DNA from: Rhodamnia argentea
Taxonomy: Eukaryota > Streptophyta > Magnoliopsida > Myrtales > Myrtaceae
Length of the DNA stretch: 64,000 nt
Direction: 5' to 3'
Assembly: GCF_020921035.1 (NCBI RefSeq)
Contig: NC_063156.1
Location: forward strand, 23,050,283 to 23,114,282
In this document: positions 24,330-37,052 of the stretch, one piece after another
How positions within the stretch are numbered: the stretch's first letter is position 1
How the letters are laid out: each line of letters begins with the position of its first letter
Made by a program: the position numbers and the translations under genes
Notes under the pieces: model-generated
The model's input: the letters and a program-made list of their open reading frames with translations, nothing else
Databases searched by the model: none
Told to the model about the DNA's origin: nothing

Positions 24330-27300
24330 ATGAAAATCCGTTCGCTGAAGCTCAGGGAAGCCCACAAGCCCGCCGGCGTCGACCGCCCGTCCTGCTGCTC
24401 CGTGCTGTGGGACCAACGGGCTCACCACCTCGTCACCGCCTCTTCCTCGGACCCCGCTATCTCGATTCACGATGCCCTGCTTCCTTCGAGCCCTCCGAGG
24501 ATCCTTCGCCACCACAGGGACGGCGTCACGGCCTTGGCGATTAGCCCCAACTCCACTTGCCTCGCGTCCGGATCGATTGATCACTCGGTCAAGCTGTACA
24601 AATTTCCAGGTGAAAAGCATTGGCTTGGCTTTTCCGTTTTCGCCTCTTATTTTCTCTTCTTTTGAAGAGCGCATTGATTTGCTATCAAATTTGATCTTTA
24701 AAGTGATGTGAAGCTTTTCGCCGAGTTTCCATCTGTAAAATTCTTATTTTTTCGGTGGTTATTCAGGTCTTTTTCTTTCTTGCTAACGTGTAAGTGTGGG
24801 TATGCTGCGTCTTACTTTTGGCGTTAGGGCTACATTGGGTTGGTTAGTCTTTGCAGTGTATGGACAGGTGGGTAAATTTTTGGAATAATTCGATAATATA
24901 CGCGCTTCAGTTTGATGTTTATGGAACCAGGATTTTTCATTAGAACATTGTTCTCTTTTACAGTTGAAGTGTTTGTGATGTTGGTAGCATGAGCCGCTTG
25001 TCTGCAAGACTTTGTAATGGGGGATGATGTAAAGTTTCGTGACATAGGAAGTTCATGACATTTTTACAAGATCGGAGTACTTATTGCCCGGTCAACCGAT
25101 ATGCCACTTATTACCATACGATTCGATCCTTTCCTAACTCTCAAAACCCATGTAAGTCTGAAGCAAAAAGGTCACATTAGAAACCGCAAAACAAGAGCTT
25201 CAAGATCATAATCTTTGATGCCTTCAACTAGAATTTCCAGTCTCATCAGCATACACAACAAAAGCAGATAGATAAGAAAAAGGATGGAGGAATTTACAAA
25301 TGTGTACTCTAATCTGCTTATGTAACTACAATTTTCAATGAAGAGTAGCCAGGTGATACGTGAATCCTGAAAAGTTCACAACAGTTAGATGGGCACGGGG
25401 TCTGCTTATCATGCTTCAAGAACTAAATAGAAACCATTATAAAAATGATGCAAACAGCCTTATTGTTAGCTCATGGACATTTCTGCATAGAACTCTTCAC
25501 TACATCAGGTTATTGTTCATACTGGGAAGCCTTTCTTCTCACTAGGAATAGTTCTAGCATCGATCAGCCACTTTAGAACATTTTGCCATGTATTTCTCTG
25601 CCAAAACTTTACCTTCAGTTTTCTTCCTAGACCTACCTTTTTAAGCTTATCGTCTTATTTGTATCTTTCAGGTGGTGATTTTCAAACCAATGTTACTAGA
25701 TTTACTCTACCAATTCGTGCCCTTGCATTCAACAAGTCAGGGAGCATGTTGGCCGCAGCTGGTGATGATGAGGGACTCAAACTAATTAACACAATTGATG
25801 GTTCTATAGCCAGGGTTCTGAAAGGACATAAAGGGTCGGTTACTGGTTTGGCTTTTGATCCCAACGGTGAATACTTGGCATCTATGGACTCGATGGGGAC
25901 AGTCATATACTGGGAACTTCATTCTGGAGCCACTTTGCATACGCTTAAAGGCATTGCTCCTAACTGTGGTTCAGACTTTTCTGTCATCAATGTGCTTAGC
26001 TGGAGTCCAGATGGAGAAACTTTAGCCGTCCCTGGTCTGAAGAATGACGTGGTAATGTACGACAGAGACACAGCAGAAAAACTGTTTTCTTTGAGAGGCG
26101 ATCATTTGCAATCTGTATGTTACTTGTCATGGTCACCTAATGGTAAATACATGGCAACATCTGGGTTGGACAGGCAGGTTTTAATTTGGGATGTTGATAA
26201 GAAGCAGGACATTGACAGGCAGAAATTTGACGAGAGGATATGTTGCATGTCGTGGAAGCCAATTGGCAATGCCTTGGCTGTCATTGATACAGCAGGCAAA
26301 TATGGGGTGTGGGAATCTGTTATTCCTTCATCAATGAAATCACCAGCTGAAGGAATTCCAAATTCACGATCAAACAACAGTAACGGGTTGCTTTTGTTTG
26401 ATGAGGAGGAGGAGGAGTACGAAGAACCTAGTGCTGCTGGCAGTATAAGTGATCCTGGTGAAGATAGTTTTGGTGAATCTGGACCACCTTGCAGAAAGAG
26501 GTTAAGAAAGCAGTCCACATATGATGAACTGTGGGAGGAAGACGACAATGACAAATTAAGCTCCCCACCAAAGCCCAAATCTCGAAAAGAATGTCACGAT
26601 AAAAAGAAGGCATCAGACAATGTTCATGACGGTCTAGGAAGCATAATGTTACCTGCTAGATCGAAAATGCAGGATGCTTTCCAGCCTGGTAGCACTCCTG
26701 CGCAGCCAGGGAAAAGGCGGTTCTTATGCTATAATATGATAGGAAGTATAACTACAATCGAGCAAGAGGGCTACTCCCACATAGAGGTGATGCTCCCCTT
26801 ACTTAATGTGCACTCTTATTTCTCCCCATGATGGATGTGTAATTATAAATACATCTGGGATATTTCATGTTGCACTGACATTTTAACCTGTTTTGGCTGC
26901 AGATAGATTTTCATGACACTGGAAAAGGTCCACGAGTTCCATCGATGACAGATCACTTTGGTTTCACTATGGCATCAATAAACGAGAATGGGAGTGTCTT
27001 TGCGAATCCCTGTAAAGGCGAGAAAAACTTGAGCACCCTCATGTATCGCCCGTTCTGTAGCTGGGCAAGTAACAGCGAGGTCTGAAAATTTTCACTCTTA
27101 TGCACTAACATCATGATATTGAAACCTCTAAATTCGTCTAAGCAAGGTAATACTGCCATCTGCACTGTGTACTTGTCTATATGCTGATACGTACTCATAT
27201 CAATATTTCAGTGGTCTATGCGATTTGAGGGAGAAGAAGTGAAGGCAGTGGCGCTTGGCACTGGTTGGGTGGCTGCAATTACGAGTCTCAATTTGCTCCG

Positions 27301-30042
27301 CATATTCACTGAGGGTGGCTTGCAGGTTTGTCACACAGAGATAGAGATGAAAATTCTGCATTCTGCCATGGGAACAGTCATCCTATATGATTCATAGCAG
27401 CTTTCTCTTAGTACTATCCATGCTTATCTTTGACTCTTATGTCAACTTATGCTCATCAACACGAACATAGAAGTATTTCTCTTTTCCATTTTATGGGTCG
27501 TAATGTCTTCTGTTTCACCATAATGAGTGGGGCCACTCAATAATGAAGAAATATTGAAATAGGAAGTCACATATCTAGTTACTGGGGAAGGGTTAGCAGT
27601 GGTAGATAGATGTATTCAGTAACAGAACGTGCAGAAGGTGCAGTAAGAGCAATTCTTTCTTCCATTTTCCTATGTGCATGTTCATGGTAGTCGAGCCAAT
27701 CCATTCAATATTTGCACTCATCTCTGGCTTTGTGCCCTGTACTGTAGAAACATGTGGTGTCACTTGAGGGACCTGTTGTCACTGCATCAGGCTTCAAGGA
27801 TGAGCTCGCAGTTGTCACACATTCTTCTGATTGTCTTTCTTCTGGTGATCAGGTACTGAACTCTCCTGTTTGTGCCTCAGTGAATTCACCCTTTCTTTGT
27901 TTATTTGACTCAATGGTGCTTTGATCACTGATTATTCACGACCAAGTTTTAAACTGTTTCAATTCTCAGCGAGTTGTGGAAAGCAGCTAGAAATAAAAAC
28001 TGACTTTTCACCCTGTTATACTCGGGATTTCCTTAAATTGGGCAGGTGGTTGAGTTTACAGTATTCAACATCTCCAAAAGCACAAAGGCAATGCAAGGAC
28101 GTTTGCCACTGACTCCTGGATCACAGTTAATGTGGTTTGGCTTCAGCGAAGAAGGCCTGTTGAGTTCCTATGACTCAAAGGTATAGTCTGAAGTCTTTAG
28201 CCATGTTTTCGTTGTTTTTCCTGCTTCTGCAAACTAGGAAAAAAAATGAGTGAAGTTGACTGAAAGTTGAGTGCTTTTCTAGATTAGTGAAAGAGCATAA
28301 AAACTTGGTTTAAAAAATAAAAGGTGAGGTTACCATTTTCCCCATTTTTCTTGTTTCTTTGTTGGATGTTTGTCTGCTTCTACAAATTTGATCTTCAGCT
28401 GAAACTCAAGTATGTTGCAGGGTCTTCTGAAAATATTTGCAAGCCAATATGGTGGCAGTTGGGTGCCGCTTTTCAGGTTTTGACCGTCTTTCTTTAAAAT
28501 GTGGATGATCCTCTCTCTGTTGTTTTTTTAATATAAGTTTGAAATGCAAATGATCTTTTATGTAGTGCCAGCAAAGTAAAAAGATCGGATGAAAGCTACT
28601 GGGTAGTTGGATTGAACATGACCAATTTATTTTGCGTCATTTGCAAAAGTCCAGATTTGTTCCCACAGGTAGGATACATACTCTGCCGTTATTGTTTTTG
28701 ATTATTTGTAAAAGTTTCCTCAGACGATTGCCTTTCTTGTGGTACAGGTTGCACCTAAACCAGTTCTGTCCCTTGTAAACTTTTCGATTCCTCTTGCATC
28801 CTCTGATATTGGAGCAGAAACACTTGAAAATGAGTTTATCTTGAACTACACGCATCTCTCACAGGTTTGTCAAATGTTTGATTAACTTATGTTGATGCCT
28901 CCAAATTTAATTCTTGAGAAAGTAGTAACGGGCAAAGTGATGCTATGTAACATGTTGACAGTATTTAAATGCTTGTCACACTTCAGAGCTACGTTTGTGG
29001 ATAGTTTGGTTTACTGATTGCCAAGAAATGTGTCTTCTTGTGCTGTTTACTTGCTGCAGATTCACCACAAAATCGAAGCAGCTGCTCAAGCTGGAATGGA
29101 TGTGAGCTCACTTGAAGATGACGTTTTCAATGTAGAAGCAGCTCAAGATAAATGCATTTTAAGGCTAATTGCATCCTGCTGCAACAGTAAGCATCTGTTT
29201 TGAACTTTTTTCTAGCTCCAGTCGAGCAGTGCAGCTGGAAGTGATTCATCATAGCATGCAACATCATGTAGAATGTTGATCTTAGGAAGAGTACCATGAC
29301 TGCTATATCTTTTAGCTATTGCTTTCATCAATGTCTGTGAAATAGAGTAAGCATGCTTATGGTGCTTATTCAGGTGACAAGCTTGCAAGGGCAACTGAAC
29401 TTGTGAAACTTTTGTCACTCGAGAAATCTGTGAGAGGCGCAATCAAACTGGTCACTGCTCTAAAGCTTCCAAATCTGGCAGAGCGTTTCAACAGCATATT
29501 GGAAGTAAGTCTCGGTTCTTGGATATCTGTAAGCAATTAGATCCTGAATATGTAACCTCATGCAAGATAATGTGTTTTTATAGGTGAGGTTGCTTGCTGA
29601 GAAAGGACCTAAAGATGCGTCAGCTTTGAATGTACAAGACAGTGCCTCTACTAGTATTACGGCAGCTGCCGTGTCTGAAAAGAAAACTGATGCCATTATG
29701 ACATTAACCACACCAAAGTTATCTGCTCCTTTGTTTATAAAGAAAGTGAAATCACAGGAAGGAACTAGGGTTGGCGGTAGCGACCAAATCGATCAGGATG
29801 TAAATCCATCTATTCCGAATGATGGGGCAACAAAGTTCAAGGATCAGAAGATTGCCCTGCAGACTAATGTTGGTGGGGAGATAAAGAAGCCGGGAAATGT
29901 GCATGAGTTGCAGTCTGAACGCCCTAGTTCTGGCTTTCCAAAGTCCACAGACAATTTGGAGAAGATCAAGAATGCAGGGCAAGCGCATCGCCAACCGCCT
30001 CAACGCCCATCCAACCCGTTTTTGAAGTCAGCCGTTAAGTGA
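24330..30042 (+). CDS. EOL1: Ctf4/WDHD1-type WD-repeat replication adaptor (EOL1-like), 12 exons
   Basis: Exons: 24330-24609, 25672-26786, 26903-27079, 27212-27325, 27748-27852, 28046-28180, 28421-28476, 28566-28668, 28748-28864, 29060-29186, 29374-29504 and 29584-30042 (2919 nt, 972 residues, all phases fit). The N-terminal third is WD40 repeats (about 20-310), with HHRDGVTALAISPNSTCLAS, GHKGSVTGLAFDPNGEYLAS and SWSPNGKYMATSGLDRQVLI. An acidic linker (336-345) follows. The middle is the Ctf4/SepB-like propeller region, including MTDHFGFTMASINENGSVF and GWVAAITSLNLLRIFTEGG. The C-terminus is a low-complexity tail ending RPSNPFLKSAVK. Ctf4 proteins join the CMG helicase to polymerase alpha in the nucleus. 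The Arabidopsis homologue is also reported to work with Polycomb protein LHP1. As in yeast, I see no HMG box, unlike animal WDHD1. Intron 1 is about 1.06 kb. The gene looks intact. Confidence 0.93.
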
Positions 30043-30620
30043 CAACGTCTCCTTCCGAGAAGGGAATAGCTAGGATTTTAAACTGACTCAACAGACAGAA
30101 AGTGCACCATCTGGAAATTTGGACTCTGATCCAGATGCTTCAGGCAGAAATGGCAGTACTCATTGTGTTAGGATGAATTGGAATTCACAGCAGATCACTG
30201 AGGTTCGGCCGGGGGTTGAGGGGGGGGAGGTGGTGTTGCAGGGATGATCCGGGTTGATCACATATTTATCAGAATTCTTTCTGTATGTACCAGTCCTATC
30301 CATCTGCTTCTAGTAAAGCAAGCAGACAATGAAATAGAATCGGGGCGTGACGTGAATACTACCGAGTTTCTTGAAGTGCACGACCATCAAGTAATCAGCA
30401 CTCCGTCCGGCGTCCATCGTCTTCCTTGAGAGGGCCGCTTGTTTCTCTTCATTCATGTCCGGGCCACCCCTATCGATTTTTGACACATTGCCTTCGTAAT
30501 TGGAGACCACTCCTTACAAATTTTAGACTATGAACTACCATGAATCGATTCAGACTTCTACTGGTAACTATACTGAGACTTCTACTGGTAACCTATATTG
30601 ATGACATGGAATCTTGGATA
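30043..30620 (+). other. Probable 3' UTR and spacer after the Ctf4 homologue
   Basis: No gene is seen. There is a G-run ('ggggttgaggggggggagg', about 30211) and a short direct repeat 'agacttctactggtaact' (30549 and 30578). Confidence 0.35.
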
Positions 30621-30624
30621 CTAT

Positions 30625-31195
30625 TGGTTTTGTTTAGTTTGTTTTGCGAAAATTAACTTTCAGAAAAATATTTGTCAATGTTTGGTTTAGAGAAAATAAG
30701 CTAGTTAAGAAAAACATTTTTCACTCATGAAAAAATAATTGCAAAAGTGAAAAAAATAAAAAAAAAAACATTTTTCCCCATCTTTCTTCGCTTCACTTTT
30801 TCATAATTATTTTCTTTTTAACTATTTTTAGAAAAAGTCCGAAATCCGAAATTTTCTAATAGTTTTTCTTTTTATTCCTTCTACTTTTGGCGGTCGCAAG
30901 GCTCCGTGGCCAATCTGGCCGGAAAAAAAAAATAGAAAAATAGAGAATAAAAAATGTAAAAAGAATTACAAAATTCAAAAAATAAAAAATTACTAAAACA
31001 TTTGGATTTTTTTAAATAACAAAATTTATTCATGTTACTGCTAACCGTGTCATGCAAAACTTTTCGATCAAATCAAGATGTAGAAAATGAAATCAGATTT
31101 TCCCATATCAAACGGCTCATTTTTCTGAAAAACAATTCTCTAAAATATATTTTTTAAAAACGCCGAACTTTTTGCAAAATAAACAGGGGCTAAAT
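30625..31195. mobile_element. Worn Tourist-like element
   Basis: The left end, 'ggttttgtttagtttgtttt' then 'gcgaaaattaactttcag', resembles the inverted right end 'gcccctgtttattttgcaaa' then 'aagttcgg'. The arms are AT rich. A short G+C-rich centre (30885-30920, 'ggcggtcgcaaggctccgtg') follows the same plan as the elements at 14650 and 11893. The exact ends and target duplication are unclear. Confidence 0.5.
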
Positions 31196-31463
31196 ATGGA
31201 AATGTGATTTGATTTGGTAACAATGTGAATCGATTAATACTCGGTCCCGTCTCTTTCTTTTCTTTTCTGTTTTTTTCCCAGCTGCGACGGATTCATACGC
31301 AATATCAAAATATCAAAAACTTGCTTTTTAAGATTTCGAGTCCCACAAATTACGTGTTCCGAAACGCGGAGGCGGTAAAGGAAAACAAATAAATAAAAGA
31401 AAACAAAAGGTCAGCCAAACCGACGATCTGTAGAGGGAAGAGCCAAAAAGAGTCTTCGCAGAA

Positions 31464-32807
31464 ATGGCGGCGGACGCCTCCATCCCCTTCTCCCACCACC
31501 TCCTCCAACCCCGCCGACGGCGGAGCGCCCATCCCTCCCCAACCCTAGATTACGACGATGATTTCCCCTTCTGGTCCTCCCACCACCACCGCCAATATCA
31601 CGACGCTCCGTTTGATGTCTACTCTTCCGATCCCTTCCCTCTCCACCCCCACGGTCCGATCGCCGCCGTCCGATCCCATTCCTCCGTCGACGGCGTTCTG
31701 TACGATGCCGATTCCCCGGATCTCTTCCACGGCCCCGAGAACCAGGCCAATTTCGTCATGGACCTGTTTCACCAGCGCGTGGAGCAGTCCCAGATAGTGG
31801 ACGGCGACGGCTCCGATTTAGTCTCAGGTTCGTTGAATGGGTCCAATTTTGCGGTTATTGAGGGAGATGGCGATTTGAGCGTCGATAATTCGGAGGTAGG
31901 TTTAGGTTTAGGATTCGGGTTTGAATTGGAGAGGAACGGAAACGGGTCTTTCGTTGTCGAGCATTGTTACGGGGAGCATGATGATGGCGATGACGTCTTC
32001 TTTGTGGAGAGGCGGTTTTCTGGCGGAGCTCAGTCCACTGGTGGTGTGGCGGAGCCCTATGGTGATGGGAGATCTGAGTCCGATTCAGAATCGGGGAACG
32101 ATGGAAGGGCCCGTTTGTGTTTTGACGATGAGTTTGGGTTTGATTGCGACAATAATGAGAATGATGATCTTGGGAGCAACCTTCTTATTTGGGATTCTCT
32201 AAACCTGGAGGACAATGAGGAGGTTCATGATCATTTCGACTGGGAGGAAGTGGATGGTCGCACCAACGAGAGAGAGACTTCGAGCTTGTTTGTTCACGCT
32301 GATGGCAGTGTTAGGTCCAATTCAACCTCGACGCCCATAGTTGCTGCTGAGGATGGTGATGGAGTGAGGGTGGAAAGAGTTGGAGGTCTGGGGAACGTGG
32401 AGTGGGAGGTTCTGTTGAATGCTAATAACTTGCTTTTGGATCCAGATTTGGAAAATGAGGAACCTTTATTCACCGATGGGGCAGACGGTGAGATTTTGGT
32501 TGGGCAAGTTATGGAGAGTGAGAGTTCTTCTGGGGGTAGGCCTCCAGCTTCTGCATCAGTAATTGAGAATCTTCCTACTGTAGTTTTAGGTCGAGGGGAT
32601 GTGGAGAAAAATAAGGGGCCTTGTCCTGTATGCAAAGATGAGTTTGATGTGGGGGAAAAGGTGATTGATCTGCCTTGCAGTCATAGATACCACTCAGACT
32701 GCATCCTACCCTGGCTGCGCGTGAGAAATACTTGCCCTGTTTGTCGTTTTGAATTACCCACTAACGAATCTGATTATGAGGGTAGAAGGTTCTTGCAGAG
32801 ACTATGA
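31464..32807 (+). CDS. RING-H2 E3 ubiquitin-protein ligase, intronless
   Basis: 447 residues in one exon; the ATG in 'agaaATGGCG' is the first in frame. The long N-terminal part (1-380) is acidic, Ser/Asp/Glu rich and probably disordered. The RING-H2 finger is near the C-terminus: C387, C390, C405, H407, H410, C413, C424, C427 (C-X2-C-X14-C-X-H-X2-H-X2-C-X10-C-X2-C), followed by about 20 residues ending RRFLQRL. All eight metal ligands are present, and so are the E2-contact Pro-Trp residues (ILPWL). This plan, a long acidic N-terminus with a C-terminal RING-H2, is that of plant RING1/CIP8/RDUF-type ligases. These transfer ubiquitin from an E2 to substrates. I see no N-terminal zinc ribbon, so the subfamily is left open. 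The substrate is unknown. Confidence 0.92.
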   Translation: MAADASIPFSHHLLQPRRRRSAHPSPTLDYDDDFPFWSSHHHRQYHDAPFDVYSSDPFPLHPHGPIAAVRSHSSVDGVLYDADSPDLFHGPENQANFVMDLFHQRVEQSQIVDGDGSDLVSGSLNGSNFAVIEGDGDLSVDNSEVGLGLGFGFELERNGNGSFVVEHCYGEHDDGDDVFFVERRFSGGAQSTGGVAEPYGDGRSESDSESGNDGRARLCFDDEFGFDCDNNENDDLGSNLLIWDSLNLEDNEEVHDHFDWEEVDGRTNERETSSLFVHADGSVRSNSTSTPIVAAEDGDGVRVERVGGLGNVEWEVLLNANNLLLDPDLENEEPLFTDGADGEILVGQVMESESSSGGRPPASASVIENLPTVVLGRGDVEKNKGPCPVCKDEFDVGEKVIDLPCSHRYHSDCILPWLRVRNTCPVCRFELPTNESDYEGRRFLQRL

Positions 32808-34920
32808 CTATCTTTGGTCATGGACTGAGGTCAGGTATACTTTTTAAAATCTTGTGAAGTATCAAGTTTTTGGTGAAATTGGACAGCATCATGCATCCTC
32901 ATCTGCTTCATTAGGATGACATGCTCAATGACACTATCTTAATTGTTTTGTTGGGAAAGGATGTTATTCCTGCAATGTGCTTGGCCTTTTTCCTTTTTAT
33001 TATATCGTAGTGAGAAAAAGGGGGTGGAACTAGAACTTCTGGTGTTATATCCTACATGGTTGATCTTTTGCCATTTCACCTAATGAGAAGGGACTATTTA
33101 TAGGTTCATGATCGTGCCCCGCACGTTTCTTGTATGTGCCTTCTTTTAGGAATGTGTTATCTTTTCAGTACTGCCGTAAATAAATAACTTGATTTTGCGT
33201 GTAGAAATACCTCTTTCTCATTCTTTCCTCTTCATGTTTACTTTTGCGTACGAAAATCAGCAATTTTGCAGCCATGACATGGTATCTCTTTAATTACTGG
33301 GTCGCGAATGTTGCAATCCTGTTTATTCAGTAATTGTGGAGGATTCTATTTTCTCAAATATATTCTGCAAGAATTTATGATTGGAGGAATTGATTAGATA
33401 CTGATTCCATTAGAAGATCTTTTAGGTAGTTGTACATGAGAATTTTATTGAGTTCTACTGTTTCTCTTTTATGTCCATAGGGAGAGATGCTTGTGTTAGA
33501 AAAGTGTTACTTATGTGAACTTATCGCTAATCACATTTGCTTCTTTCATTATGTAGCTGTAAATGGTAGATAGCTTCAATACTAGTGCTCTCCTAAGGTT
33601 TTTGTTGATTCTTTGAGGACTAGAACCAGGACAATAATGTAAACGGCCATATGGAATAATTAGATTATAGAGGTAAAATGGGGTGAGTTACAACCCTAAT
33701 TTTGCTGGCATTATCATGTATATAGTCAACTAATGAGCTGCCTACAAGGATTTCGTGTTCTCCTTGTAGGGAATTAAGCATTTGCCATTCAAAATTTTTG
33801 CAGGAATTTGGTCAAGATCATTTGACAATTTTTTTACCTTTATTGCCTAGAGAAAACCGTCTGGATTCCCTTCCCTCCCTCCCCCCTCCTCCTCCTCCTC
33901 TTCTCTTCTCTCTCCGAGTACTCTGTTAGATGAGCTTCTTAATATTTACTGCGTTGGGGATTCAGGATTTTGTTTCAGGATAATGTCGTTTCTAGCCTAG
34001 GATGAAGTTTTAAATTATTTGGACTAGTATATTCTCCAGGACAGGTTTGAATGAAGGAGATATTAACTAACTGAAGGAATAAGATTAAACGGATGCATGA
34101 GCATTTGCATACCTAATGGATGTGTTAACCTTCCATATGTGCCTGAATACATGCATGAAATAATACATTTGTATCTGTTGCATGTGTGAACGTGAGAATT
34201 TTGTCAGATCATAGCATATTGAAGTACTTCTAGTTTTTTGTTTTTTCATTTTATTTTGAGATATTGGTTATGCTAACAATTTGCGGTAAAAGTCGTACTT
34301 ACCTGTTGCATATGCAATCTCACTCACATTTGACTTTGCTGTTGAGGGCTTACATGTGTGAAAATCAGAGAGGTGGGGAAGGATCTATTGTGGAAATTGG
34401 GTAACTTTGTCCCTTCACGTGGGGTTAGGGATCGGAAGGAAAAGGGGGAGAGCTGAAAACTTTTGATTTCCCTTTCAACAAGAGCTCTGGTTTTTGCTCA
34501 GGAAATTCATTCTAAGATATGCCGCAACATGGTTCAACTTCATACTATTGATGTAGTTATTGCTTAGTTGTTTTATGGGCAAAAAGTGAGATGCTAGCTG
34601 CTGTTCTTTGGTCGTGCTTTAAATGGGTTAATTGTCTCTAGCTATTATCTTGTGGAACCCCATAGTAGGCAAGTCTTAGAATTGTTTTATGTTGATGATT
34701 TCTTTTTCATGCCAATTCCAGATTCCAGCCCGTTGCGTGCAAGTTTGCATCACCGACCATCCATGTTTCAAGAACTGGGCTTGGAGTGGTTGAGAGTATT
34801 GTCAGCCACGAGAGAGAGGGAAGCAATTACTGAGGCAGATATGATATACTTTTGGTCAAAGATTTTGAGAAGTACTCCTCGTCATTATGACGACCATCCC
34901 GATTTAGACTATGCAAGGAG
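32808..34920. other. 3' UTR of the RING gene, then intergenic
   Basis: No convincing gene. The first few hundred bases look like 3' UTR. There is a pyrimidine-rich patch with (CCT)n at about 33868-33920. A 92-codon plus-strand frame at 34652-34930 has no recognisable family features and no clear splice context; I do not call it a gene. Confidence 0.4.
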
Positions 34921-35229
34921 GAAGTCGTAGGTTCAAGATTTCGATTTAATCAAGTTTTTAGTAGTTGCTTGGCTTTTCGACATCAAGAAAAGGTGTCCTT
35001 TCAATCGACGAAACAACGTACTTTTTGCCTGTGTTTATGGTATATGCATCTTTTTGACAAAGGCTTTTTTCGTCTCTTTTCTTCGCTTATCGATACTCCA
35101 ATGCTTTTCTGATTAAGGAGCTAAAACCGTGTTAACCCCATAAGTAAAATCAAGTCGACCTCATTTAAGATACACTGAACTCTCATTCTTATGATATATT
35201 TATTTTTTCCCTTTCCATTTTATTCTATT

Positions 35230-35460
35230 ATTGGGTTTGGCACTAAGGTCTTGGGTTCAAGTACCAATATCGCCCCCATTCCTCCTGCGGTAACGATCCT
35301 TACTGTCGCATTATCAATTCTGGATACTCTTTGTCAATAGGCATGCGATCTTGTTGGTAAAAAATTGAAGAGTGGAGGCGCTAGTATAACAAGTGAGGGG
35401 TTCGATTCCCTGATCAAAAGCTAGAAAGAGAATAGTTAGAGATAGGATAAAAAAAAAAAT
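35230..35460 (+). mobile_element. tRNA-derived SINE relic(s)
   Basis: GGTTCGATTCCC (about 35399-35410) is a perfect Pol III B box. Upstream is a tRNA-like stretch ('agtggaggcgctagtataac'), and downstream a spacer ends in an A-run (35449-35459). That is the layout of a short tRNA-derived SINE. A second B-box-like word, 'ttgggttcaagtacc' (about 35252), lies 145 bp upstream and may be another worn copy. The left ends and target duplications were not resolved. Confidence 0.5.
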
Positions 35461-36960
35461 CTAAAAACTCTTTTAAAATCTCTATGTCGTCTTGCCAATG
35501 TTATCTAATAGTGGCACTTTTTTTTTTCTTTCTAAACGAAGGTGATTTTCGGTATCAAAATATCAACCCCAATGGATGCCCGTCTTTTGATTCTTCGAAT
35601 TACAGCACCGGTAGCTATTGACATATTATGTCGGTCCCCCCTTGGCCATTGGGCATTTCCTTCACAAGAAGGAATTACTTAACAGCAACATACGTACCAC
35701 AGGGACAATATCCAGTAACGCACAGGATTTGCTGGGAACTGCCTGCTTCATAGTCCATACCATTTTCGTCGTACATTGATTTCCCAGAGAGCCACCATGC
35801 CAATCCAAACGAGACACGCGTCGTTTGATTTTTCTCGCGGAATTATTCCGTTTGATTCATTTAGGTCGTATGGTCATTGTCAAGCATCTTCCTTCTTGCC
35901 GAGTCGAGATGGGTAATAATTCCGGATCTCTTTTCACCGAATTTTACGCCGCGGCCACTTTTTCAAATGCGTAAAGCACATGGACTTCATGAAATGCCCC
36001 CATCTTTCTCGAGGCTTTGAGTTTCGCTTTTGCTTGTAATATTCGTAAGACGAGTAGAGCTAATCGCGATTGTGGAGAGCGTCCTCCAGCTATTAATTAC
36101 TTGCCTTGTTGTTTTCATTACGAAGTTACATCTGGCTTTGATCTCATTACATTGTCTTTACCACTTTTGTCGACGAGACGTAAATGGAGGTAGCTACGTA
36201 CCCTGAGATCGTAGCGATATGGCAATTTATGCATTAAGTATAGTTGGTTTGGTGCGCATTACGCATTTTGGACTATCGTCATAAAAGCTCCAACCTACTG
36301 CTTGATTAAAAAGACCTGGACTTAGTTTCCTCAGTCGATTAGTCTGAGAGATTGAACACAACAAAGTAATGTATGCATTCCTTTTCATCGAGTGATGCGG
36401 TAGACTGGACCGATTCCAAGTTTGCGAAACGGTGTTTTGTTGAATAAAATCAACGAGGCGTATGCCTTTTGCGAGCGCCTTGGTAGGTCATGTAGTTGTC
36501 TCTGGTATATGGTTTATTTTGCCCGGTAATAAAATGGACTAGCCATATACGATCACGCCTCAATTAGTTAAAGAAGGACGCTGGTTGCTCCTTCGATAAT
36601 CGATACTTGTCTTGATAGTATTTGTCGAGCACCTTCGACAATCCACAAGTACGCCCCAGAATTCAACCGGACGGAATGGACTGGTGCGACAAGTGGTTAA
36701 GGGCTTAATGAAGACAGCTCGATCAAAATGACTAACAACTTGATCTGAACTTCTACCCAAATTCACTTGGTAACGAATACGAGGACTTGTACAGACTGCG
36801 TCGAGGGAAACTTGCTGTAAGCAGATCGTCTCTCGTGCGAACTTTCCTTGTGATCGGAAAACATGAGATACCGTAACAATATATATACTCGAATCTCTTT
36901 CGTTGCTTACATGATGCTCACGTTATTGCTAAAAACTCTCCTATGTTGCATTGTCGTCTT
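35461..36960. other. Intergenic, upstream region of the bZIP gene
   Basis: No gene is seen. Frames such as 36560-36766 (minus) are short and without family features. The last few hundred bases are presumably the promoter of the bZIP gene at 37053. Confidence 0.4.
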
Positions 36961-36969
36961 GAGACGCTT

Positions 36970-36978
36970 GCCTATAAA
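36970..36978 (+). promoter_or_regulatory. Probable TATA box of the bZIP gene
   Basis: 'cctataaaaacc' lies about 80 bp before the start codon and is followed by a CT-rich leader ('cctcttcctctctcgtcctc'). That implies a short leader of about 50 nt. There is no room for the conserved sucrose-control upstream ORF of S1-type bZIPs, and none is visible. Confidence 0.6.
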
Positions 36979-37052
36979 AACCCTCTTGCCCTTTCCAATC
37001 CTCTTCCTCTCTCGTCCTCTCTGTAGTGAATTTGAAGTTTTGAATCCCAACA

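Noticed and set aside
34652-34930. 92-codon plus-strand frame after the RING gene
   Set aside because: No domain, no repeated occurrence, and no convincing splice link to the RING gene. The composition is not clearly coding.
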